Under the pieces are notes generated by a model. The model was not told the DNA's origin and ran no database searches. It saw only the letters and a list, made by a program, of their open reading frames with translations. The position numbers and the translations under genes are program-made. This document shows, one piece after another, positions 38,201-47,080 of a stretch of DNA of 64,000 bases. This DNA is from Aptenodytes patagonicus. Taxonomy: Eukaryota; Chordata; Aves; Sphenisciformes; Spheniscidae. The stretch spans positions 41,258,151 through 41,322,150 of the forward strand of contig NC_134949.1 of NCBI RefSeq assembly GCF_965638725.1, given 5' to 3'. Numbering within the stretch: position 1 is the stretch's first letter; each line of letters opens with the position of its first letter.

Positions 38201-41200
38201 GGTGAGCAGTATTACAGAAAACCTGGTAGCGTGCTCTGGGACCCACCAAATGATCAGATGTATTGGTAATGTATTTTGATGCTTAATGAAATTGCAACTT
38301 TGCAACCACCCTGGAAATCAAAAGTGACCCATGCGTAGCTTGAAAGACTGGAATCTAGAATGACTGGGAAGGATATTTTAATGTATTTTAAACATTGGTT
38401 AAAATCTAAGTGCTACTGATGCATTCAGAATAGTTGTATCACTGCAAACAGTTACTATTAAAAAAAATAAATCAATAACGGGTATTCTACATTCAAAGAC
38501 CTCATTCAATTGGTTCACATTATTCATTGCGTGAGGAAGTAAAAGCATCTATTCCTCAGGATCCCAGTAAAAGCAAACCCAGGCAAATGTTAGCCAAGAC
38601 GAGCACTAGGGTAAGCACTCCCGTCCATTCAGCTGACCTCCTCTACCCTTTCCTAGTTTATCCCCCCCCAGTTTAGGACTCCTCTTCAGCACTTGCTCCA
38701 TTTTAAAGGCTAGCCCAAAGAAAGCCACGTTTCAGCGTGTACCAAAGTGCTTTGTTGGAATCAATTATAAAAACACGGCAACCATAAGCACACGCTGACC
38801 TTCTTCCTTGCAGTCCTTATTCACAGAAAGTTTGGGATCAATCAGAATTTGGACTGAAGAATTTCACAGCGATTCTGGTTGTAGATGTTTGTTACTGTTT
38901 TTACAGATCATTCTTCTTGAAGGACTATTGCAGGCTATTTTTCCCGCAGCCGTTAAATTTTGGCCACATTTCTTCAAAAATTGTCTATTTTATACTTTAT
39001 CCAGGACATTTGGCAAGTCACAGATCCCTAAAGTATTTTGATTGGGAAGGTGAAGGTCAGCGCGTATATCCGTACAGTAACTCAGGGAGTCCATGGGAGG
39101 GTTTGACTGGTTATGGTGGAGCTGACTAAACACATTCACATACTCATACAGTGTCTACTGGACACAAAAATGGGCCTGAGGCAGGTGATGGTAAAGCACG
39201 ACAAGTGCTTTTGCATAAGGGGGCACTGTCTAGCTTAGCTAAATCAGGAGACCCACGAGGGAACATCCATATTCTTTCCTTGTAAAATGGGAAATGGGAT
39301 ATTGAAAGAAACAAAAGAGCGTGGGATGTTTATAATGCTTCACAAAACACGCTAAACTCTGCCTGCATTGACATCCAGTACCAGAAGTCTGAGCATGTAT
39401 TGTAGAGTTAAATGGAGAAAGAGATTATCCACAGATTTAAAAAAAAAAAGTGTTTTAAAATAAATTTTAATGGAAATAAACCCTTGCCTTGCCCACTATC
39501 ATGCTCCTTGTATTTTTCAGTGAAAAGGTGCTGAACTAGCAGGTAAGACACGATCTAGGTGTGGCAATGTTGGTTCCTAACACAATCTGGAGTTTCCACA
39601 AATTCTTGCTCTCCCCCGAGACTAACTTCTTACCACTAATTGATTCCAATTAGCCAGTTTTAACTGTAATTATTCAGTGAAAGAAACAAATGGTATTACA
39701 GCTATGCTCTGCACCCCACTACTAACAACATGGCATTATTGAACTTGTGGAATTGAAATGGCTCATGCTTGGAAAAAAAAAAACCCACACCTTCAAGAAG
39801 CTGTGTTTAAAAACACTGAGAAAAAAACCCTTTGTAAAGAAACTGAAATATACTTTAACTAAAACTTGCTAGCGGAGAATGAGGACACTTGTTTTACTTC
39901 TAAATTGCAGCTGAAATGAGGAAAAAGAAATGAATGGGAGAAAAAGAAAAATCAGTTGCTGAATAGATGTGGATAAATATGAAAACAGAACATCTGGGGA
40001 AAATAATGCATCTCAGCCACCTAATTTAGAAATTTAAAATATTTAATTCTCATATGAAAGCAGACATTTTAATCCTAAAACTTGAGATAGAAAATGTTGG
40101 CTTTTGAGTAAAAAATGTTATGATTTAGTAGGGTAGTACTGAGTAGTTTTAAAAGGGTTGAAATAAAAAGGAAGACAATTCCATAGCAAAGGATGGCGAT
40201 GGTACGATTTCAAAGCACGGGGTGAATGGGAAGCAGTGGATGGTCACTGGGGCCTGGTCGTACATCGGCGACACTCCATTGATGCCTCCTCAGATGTTCC
40301 TTCCAACTCGAAAAGCAACTGAAAAGAGGTGATGGTGAGAGAGAAAGGAGGGAGGAGAAGAGGATCCAGATTACTAGGGAGCCTGTCTGTCCTGCGGTAA
40401 ACTTCCAGCTTCTCATTAGGTAGGACTTTACCCACAACATAGTGCAGCACCGTGCCCCTTCCTCTTACGTCTGTTCCTTTATAGAAGAAAGAATAGAACT
40501 TGTCCAAGACGAAGCCGTATCTAGTCATCTGGCCATCTCTAATTATAAACTAAACATAAATAGTGCTTAAAGCCACTGGACTTAAGTAAGAAAGAAGGTC
40601 ATTTATACAGGTGAGATGAGGTTGAAGGAGCAGAGGAGAATGATGGAAGGAAAGTTCCTTTTCTTGGTATGTTTAAGCCAGCACAAATCACGGTGTGTCA
40701 GCTTGTTTTACAATCCAGTGTTCTGGCTGTTTTGGCTTTTAATTAGAAAGTCCTTTCCTTAGCATTTTTTCTTAGCAGTAATTTTTAAACTAAACAGAAG
40801 GTGTATTCCCCAGTGCCATATGTTAAACCTGACGTGCTACTGAAAATGTCTTCTGGAAAAAAAAACCCACCCAAACCCTACCCCAAGGTAGGACCACTGT
40901 CCCAATCCACTCCCTTTGGCCCACTTGCAAGCCTCAGGGGGACAACAGTCCCCTGTTAGGCAGTGGGGAATTAGTCGTAACTTGCAAAGTCAACAGATGA
41001 TAGGCTGCTAATCTTCTCTTTGCTTCCCTGGCAACCTGTTGTGGCTTGGAAAGAGTCATACCCCAGTCATCCACCACTTGGTCGCACAGACAGTGGTAAG
41101 TAACAGCCACACGGAAGGTGGGTCTGTGGGAAGTGAATAGTTCATAAGACTTTGGGAGGTCCCCTTATTGATGTGTTTTGACTAACATGTTAGTAGGCTA

Positions 41201-43599
41201 TGAAGTGTAGTCCATTTTAGCACTTAAACAGAAGGGATTAAGAGCTATGGGTATCCTTGACTTTGAAGTATGGAAGGAGAATCCAACTATGACCACAGAG
41301 ATGCCTGACTGAGGCTGAAAGGGTCAGTGGAGCACTGACTGATGTGGGCTGACGCAGTCTTTTTCCCCTGTAATTCTTCCCTGTATAAATTCCAGTTGTT
41401 TATGGGCTTTGCACAGAAGGACATTTTCTGAGCCCTTTACCATGGATTTTTTTGTATGAGTGGGGTCAGTATGATAAAATCTGTCTGTAAACTTTTGGTA
41501 TACCCAGATGAATGAAGGATGGATCACTCAGGTTAAAAAGCTGAAAAGGTTAGGCAGCCTCGGAAAGCTGTAATGTGCCGATCCCCTGTTTGGATGAACT
41601 GTACCCAGCTGCATGATATACAATAAGGTTGCTCATTTATAGAGCTTTTCTTCCAAGACTGTAAAGCACCACTGTGAATACCGAGAGGTGTTTCTGTGCA
41701 ATCTTAACGTAACACAAACCACAGCTTTACGGGGGTCCCTCATCAGCTCTTTGCTGGCCACAGTATAAGCTGGTATAGAATTGGAAACTGTGCTGTCTGA
41801 AGTTTATCCATGTTTCTTCTGATACTTGCCTAGGGAGGGCCATCTCCACAGCAATACAGTTAAGGTGAGACACGCTCTTTTATTTTGTATGAGTAACTGA
41901 AACCCTATCCTATAAGCTCATAAAATGTGATTGCATACAAGATGTTGATGGCCTAGGGGAAGTTTTGAACAACTGGGAGTCATTATCAGGATTTTGCTGA
42001 AAAAAAGATCCATGATCTGATGTATTTTCCAACAGTCTTTGCAGAAAGACCAAAGGAGTTGCAAGCTTCAGAGGCACTACCCATGAAATCCATGTGTACG
42101 CTTATAACTGTGGACAAATGAAAAAACAAGAATTTTTCACAGATGTACACAAATTGTTTCTTGGGAGGCCCATGCCTTTGTAATTTCTCATCAAAATGGC
42201 TATATATAACAATCTGTACACAGAACTACTTGCAGAGAGTAGCATTTGAGAACAAATTAATAAGTTAATACCTCCCTTGACCTGTATCTGGTCAAGCTAC
42301 ATTTTTAGATTCCCATCATTACTAATATGAAGAAGAGGTTAATCTAGTAATGTGCAGTTTTAGAATGATAGATGAGTTGAGGCACATGAGCTATTTAACA
42401 CTGTACCTAGCAGCAGCTTCTTATCGTAAGTCTCCAGACTGACAAGAAGCCCAAGGAGGGGCGGGGGGAGCTGCAAACCTCTCGATGCGTTGTTTGAATA
42501 ATGGGACCAAAGTTGGAGGTGAATATAAACAGCCTTAACTCCCGTCACTCATGCCTTGCTCCAGTATTTTGACTGTGCTATTTCAACTTGGCTTAAAAGG
42601 AATTAGCCTCATGGCTTTTTACTAGCGTGCACCTTAAATCTTTTACATAACCTATCCGATACTGGCCCTTCAATTTATAGACTAACGTTGTCAAAGCTGA
42701 GTTGTGTGACTGACTCCCTCAGCTCGGCTTTGGAAGATCTCAGCCCGGAGAGTTATGTTATTTGTTATTTGTGTATTGAGAAGGCCAAAATGATGCTTCT
42801 GTGCTGTCACGTGCAGCTGTACATCCCTCTTTAAAAGTGGCAGAGCTGGTTAGCCCAACTGCCTGGCACTCACCACTTTTCTGAGAAGCCTTCACAAAAA
42901 CCTTAGCCCGTGAAACTTGTAACTATTCAATTGTATTTAATGAAAAATGTGTTCAAAAATCAAGAATATTTATAAATAACGCTCAAACTGTTCCACCGTA
43001 TTCCAGGCTACTTCTTGAAGCACATCTTTGCCTGAATGTCCCCCTGCGCTGCTGATGGGAACAAACATAACTTAAAAACCATTGCAGAAAGCGATAGAGG
43101 GAAACACTGCCTATTTTACTAATGCCTGATACTGACAGCCTGCATACAAAAGCTTAAAAGCACTCAGGCACTTCTTTTGTGCTCACTTTTAAAGTGTTTA
43201 ATGAAACATATAGAAACTGACATTTTAAACCTGTAGCTTTGGATATTATTTTGCAGTGTCAGTTTGTTTCTTTTTTTCCAAATCACATAGCAATAGTTTT
43301 CTACCTTTCTGCCTCAAACTTCAGTCGACAAATAATGAAGGCTGTTTTCAGATAATAAAATGTTTCTGTTCTTTGGCCTGTTATAACAGGTGGGCAGCCA
43401 AATAACGCCGCAGTAAATATGTGGGAATGCTAGTTAGGGAGCAAAATCTTAGTCCTCCTAGGACATACAAACACAATTAGCATGTGTATCACCATACTTA
43501 CAATTAAGAATAGTTAAGATTACAAGCCTTCATTAGACTGTGCTGCAAGATAAAAACAAAGGCTCAATTCCTTCCAGGGAGAGCAGACCTATATATAAT

Positions 43600-43621
43600 C
43601 CTTATATAGAAATATATAAGG
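43600..43621. repeat. Perfect hairpin, 9-bp stem with GAAA loop
   Basis: CCTTATATA (43600-43608) and TATATAAGG (43613-43621) are perfect complements around GAAA (43609-43612). Related motifs (AAATATAAGGAA) repeat just downstream. The stem is AT-rich and therefore weak. Confidence 0.6.
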
Positions 43622-44549
43622 AAATATAAGGAATACATAAGAAAGCTGGTCAATCCCTTATACTTAAACTGGCATTCCTTAGACTTAAACTGTATTCCGC
43701 AACAGCATGCAAAGTCAGATCACATTTCTGGAAGATGTAGTAGATTCAGGGAAAACAGAGATTAGGCATTCCTTTGGGTTGTAAAATGGCTAATGTATCA
43801 CATTTCATGAAACTCTGCAGATTTACTTTGCCTATGACAGAACTGTAGGACCTTCTTTTTTTTCCCTTCCCCACTATGGAAAATAAGGCCCTTATTCTGC
43901 AAATTGTTATATATGCATATAACTTGACGTACAGCATATATTCCCGTAGATTCCACAGGACTGAATGCCGTGGATAAACACATACGTAACTACTTACAAG
44001 ATTGGAGCTAAAGAGCTTCAAAAAAGAAAATGAACGGAGATAGTTTCTGAAGTATGCAAGCAACATAAGGGGAACAGGAACGCTTTCAGACATTGATCTA
44101 GATCCCTGCTGTGTATATTAATTCTGTGTTTCTGCAGTCCCTATGTGCAAAAGTTTGGGGGTGGGGTTTGGGGGCAGGTGGAAGAAGTGGGCTCAGATTC
44201 AGTAATTCCGTTTTCCAGACCGGGGTTCACTCCTAGGGCTACTCAAGCCACGGGTTGGTGTATTACCCCAGGCAGCATTTAACACATCCTTAAATCCTTC
44301 CAACTGAGAAGCGGGGTCCAGCACGGGCAGGAGGGAGAGCAGGAGTGAGAAGGCTGTCCTGGGGCCGCAGAGTAACGGCAGGGGGATTTCTGAAAGTCCC
44401 AGCCAACACTTACGGAGCGATTTTTCTCGGCATACTAATCCTATCGATTTAAGTAGGAGTATTTATCCTTTTTTCGGCTCCATCCCCACGTTAGTATGAC
44501 AATGCTATTGTCGTCCACACGTGTAGTCGGCGACTCTTTATTAAGTCTC

Positions 44550-44557
44550 TATAAATA
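44550..44557 (+). promoter_or_regulatory. TATA-like box at the CpG-island edge (alternative promoter candidate)
   Basis: TATAAATA lies at the left edge of the CpG island, about 380 bp upstream of the stronger TATA candidate. If used, transcription would start near 44,580. It could be chance, since the flanking sequence is AT-rich. Confidence 0.25.
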
Positions 44558-44930
44558 CGACACAGTACCGACGTTCAATATTTATGTGGAGAGCACGCTC
44601 ACATGCCTGTAATCCCGGGAAGTCCTGCGGCTCGGAGGCTTTGCAGCCGAGCAGCCGCCCCGTCCCCGGCGCAGCCCGGCTCTCGCCCGCCGCCCGCCCC
44701 GGCCGGGGCTCCCGCCGCCGCCGCCTCAGCGACCTCCCCCAGAGCCGCCGCCTGTGACACACCGGAGAAAAGCCTCCCCCGTCGCCCCCGCCTCCCGCCC
44801 CCGCCCGCTCCCCCGGGGCGCCGCCGTCACCGCCAGCAGCCGGAGCAGCCGCTGAAGCCGAGGGGCGGCGGGGCTTGCCCGCCTCTCCCCCCTTCCCATC
44901 CCTTCCCTTCCCTCGGCTCTCCCCGGTGCC

Positions 44931-44938
44931 TATATATA
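44931..44938 (+). promoter_or_regulatory. TRHDE: TATA box, likely TRHDE core promoter
   Basis: TATATATA stands alone inside GC-rich sequence, directly preceded by a pyrimidine tract. Usual spacing places the start of transcription at about 44,961-44,968, giving a 5' leader of about 655 nt before the ATG at 45,620. No transcript data are available here, so the start site is inferred. Confidence 0.55.
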
Positions 44939-45156
44939 GCCGCCTCTGCCCGAGCCAGCCGGGAGAGCGCTCTGTACCTGCAGGAGGCTGGAAAGACAAA
45001 ATAAGAGAGGAGCCGCGAGGAGTGACTCTCCGGAGCCGGCCCCGCCAGGAGGACGAGGAGAAGGACGGGCCCGGCGCCGCTGTCCGGTGCCGCCGCCCCC
45101 GGTGCGGGGCGAGCCCCGCGGGGGCGGCCCGACCTGCGCGGCGGCGCGGGGCGCGC

Positions 45157-45255
45157 ATGGCTCGGGCGCTGCCGGGGCCGGGCGCGGAGCCCGACCCCGG
45201 CCCCGGCGGCTCGGGGCGCGGGGGGAGGAGAGTTCCCTGCGGGCGGCGGCGCTAG
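45157..45255 (+). other. Upstream ORF 1 in the TRHDE leader (32 codons)
   Basis: This is the first AUG after the predicted transcription start, in a fair context (C at -3, G at +4). It ends at TAG 45253-45255. The predicted peptide is Gly/Pro/Arg-rich and has no recognised domain, so any role would be regulatory. Confidence 0.45.
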
Positions 45256-45311
45256 CGGGGGGGCCGGGGCGGCAGAGCCCTCCCCCTTGGCGCCGAGGTG
45301 CGCTCGGCGGC

Positions 45312-45320
45312 ATGTGCTGA
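45312..45320 (+). other. Upstream ORF 2, two codons (Met-Cys-stop)
   Basis: ATG TGC TGA is a minimal uORF in adequate context (G at -3). Such very short uORFs stall or release ribosomes close to initiation. Use in vivo is not shown by the sequence. Confidence 0.4.
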
Positions 45321-45476
45321 AGTGCCCCGCAGAAGCCGCACAAGTTGCCTGCGCGGCGCGGCCCCGGCGGCCGGACAGCGGGGAGCGCCCGCCGCCGCCG
45401 TCGCCTCTTGCCCGACCCCGTCCCGACCCCCCGCCCGGGGGCCGCTCCCCGGCGGGGCTGCCGGCAGCCAGGGGTG

Positions 45477-45497
45477 ATGCGGCTCGCCGGGAAGTGA
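45477..45497 (+). other. Upstream ORF 3, six codons
   Basis: The peptide is MRLAGK. The start has G at -3 and the frame ends at TGA 45495-45497, leaving about 120 nt to the main start. Confidence 0.4.
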
Positions 45498-45557
45498 GAG
45501 GCGGCACGGCGACGCGTCCCCCCCTGGGCCGAGGGCCCCCCTGCCTCGGAGCCTCTC

Positions 45558-45620
45558 ATGCCTTCGGGGGCCCCTCGGGGGGCGGCGGCCCCGCGGGAGG
45601 CGGGGGCGGCGCTGCCGTGA
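45558..45620 (+). other. Upstream ORF 4, 20 codons, stop overlaps the TRHDE start
   Basis: It starts in a weak context (C at -3, C at +4) and ends at TGA 45618-45620. The final A of that stop is the first base of the TRHDE ATG, so the junction reads TGATG. This arrangement is known from termination-reinitiation systems. Here it is an observed overlap with an inferred role. Confidence 0.5.
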
Positions 45621-46443
45621 TGGCCCTGGAGGAGAAGCGGGAGAAGCGCCCGCCCGTCACCCCCATGATGATCGAGGAGGAGGCCGCCCTGCGGAACGGC
45701 AGCCGGGGGCTGCCGTCGGGCTCCTGGGCCGAGGCGGCGGGGCCGAGACCCCGCACCACGGAGCGGCACATCGCCGTGCACAAGCGCCTGGTGCTGGGCT
45801 TCGCCGTCTCCATCCTGGCGCTGCTGGCGGTGACCATGATCGCCGTGCTGCTCAGCGTCCGCTTCGAGGAGTGCGGCGCCGCCGCCGGCCCGCCGCGGGC
45901 CGGCGGCAACGGGAGCCTCTCGGGGGCGGCCCGGCAGCCGCCCGGCGCGAGGCAGCCCCCCGGCCGGCCGGAGGAGAAGGAGGAGGCGCGGGGCGGAGAG
46001 GCGGCGGCGGAGGAAAAGGAGGAGGAGGAGGAGGAGGAGGAGTGGCAGCGGCGGCGGGAGCCGCCGCCCTGGGCCCGGCCGCGGCTGCCGCGGCACCTGC
46101 GGCCGCTGCACTACAACCTGATGCTGAGCGCCTTCATGGAGAACTTCACCTTCAGCGGGGAGGTGAACGTGCAGCTGGAGGTGCGCAACGCCAGCCGCTA
46201 CATCGTGCTGCACGCCCACCGCATGCACATCGAGGCGGTCCGCGTGGCCGAGGACAAGCTGGCTGGCGGCGTGCGGGTGGCCCGCTCCTTCCTGTACCCC
46301 CAGACCCAGGTCTTCGTCGTCGTCCTCAACCGCAGCCTGGAGGTGCAGAGAAGTTACAACCTCAAGATCATCTACAACGCCCTCATCGAGAACGAGCTGC
46401 TGGGCTTCTTCCGCAGCTCCTACGTCCTCCACGGCGAGAGAAG
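45620..46443 (+). CDS. TRHDE: TRHDE exon 1: TRH-degrading ectoenzyme, N-terminal 274 codons
   Basis: This exon encodes the start of the thyrotropin-releasing-hormone-degrading ectoenzyme (pyroglutamyl-peptidase II, family M1). The enzyme removes pyroglutamate from TRH at the cell surface of neurons and pituitary-related cells. Visible parts are a cytoplasmic tail (1-57) with the conserved RTTERHIAVHKRLVL block, a transmembrane anchor (about 58-80) with basic residues on the N-terminal side (type II topology), and Cys85 in RFEECG. Cys85 aligns with mammalian Cys68, which forms the dimer disulfide. A Pro/Arg/Glu-rich stalk (about 86-155) follows, then the start of the M1 N-terminal domain (LRPLHYNLMLSAFMENFTFSG from about 160). 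N-glycosylation sequons are at 97, 175, 190 and 237. The start was chosen as the first in-frame ATG, with G at -3 and +4. ATG 45,668 (residue 17) aligns with the mammalian start and is the alternative. The exon ends at a GT donor after two bases of Arg275. Confidence 0.93.
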
Positions 46444-46960
46444 GTAGCGGAGCGGGAGGGGCTCGGCGGGCGGCCCCGCCGCCGGCCCGACTCGACTCAA
46501 CTCGGGCCGAAGTTGGCGGCCCCCGCCCCTCCGCGGCGGCCCGCGCCGAACTTCGGGCGGGGCGGCGCTAGGACCCGGCGGGTCGCGGCGCCGCCAGGCG
46601 GGGGAGGCCGCGGGCTCCGCGGCGCGCTGAGGGGCGCGGGGCTCGGCCGGCCGCCGCGTCTGTGGGCTGGGGAGCGGCGCGCTGAGGGGCGGCCCCCGCC
46701 CAGCGGCCGCCCGGCAGGTCGGCGAGCGCAGGCCGGGCCTCGCCTGCAGCCGCCGCCTGTTTCTCCGGGGGTCCCCTCCGCCGTCCGGCCGCTCCTGAGG
46801 GCTGGTGTTGGGAAGGCGGAGTTGCGGAGGTTCTCGGCGGCCGCGAGCCCTTCCCCGCCCCGCCCCACCGGCCGGGGTCGGGAGGGCGGTCGGAGGCGGC
46901 GGCCGAGGCTGAGCGGGTGTGTGGGAGCGAGCGGGGCGCGGGGGCAGGCCGGGCGCTGCC

Positions 46961-46976
46961 GGGGGGGGGGGGGGGG
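46961..46976 (+). repeat. 16-base G run in intron 1
   Basis: An unbroken guanine homopolymer in the CpG island, with further G runs on either side. It can form G-quadruplex in DNA or nascent RNA. Its length is likely to vary between individuals and is error-prone in sequencing. Confidence 0.8.
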
Positions 46977-47040
46977 AGGCGGAGCTGCCTCGGGCGGGCC
47001 GGGCTGCGGGACGGCTTTGGGCTGGGGCCGTGCGGGAGGC

Positions 47041-47080
47041 CGGGCCGGGCCGGCGATGGCCGGGCCGGGCCGGCGTTAGC
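47041..47080. repeat. Tandem duplication of a GC-only 20-mer
   Basis: The unit CGGGCCGGGCCGGCGATGGC is followed at once by a second copy differing at a few bases near its end. It is a short tandem duplication within the CpG island, just inside intron 1. Confidence 0.7.

Larger units (their letters stand above)
34314..44549. other. Intergenic region proximal to the TRHDE promoter
   Basis: Non-coding. It holds an A/C-rich simple repeat (35,138-35,217) and a hairpin at 43,600-43,621, with the rest unremarkable AT-rich sequence. Proximal enhancers are plausible by position, but I cannot point to one. Confidence 0.5.

Noticed and set aside
45287-45619. Extending the TRHDE protein upstream through the open in-frame stretch
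   Set aside because: The frame is open but holds no ATG before 45,620 (it begins at a TTG), and the composition is typical of GC-rich leader sequence.
44930-46432. 500-codon open frame on the minus strand, opposite TRHDE exon 1
   Set aside because: It is a GC-rich shadow of a real exon. The low-complexity Arg/Pro/Leu/Ala composition follows from the complement of TRHDE codons, and no protein family resemblance is seen.
45871-47079. 402-codon plus-strand frame overlapping exon 1 and the start of intron 1
   Set aside because: It is an alternate frame through the CpG island, dominated by Arg/Gly/Ala/Pro, and lacks any recognisable domain.
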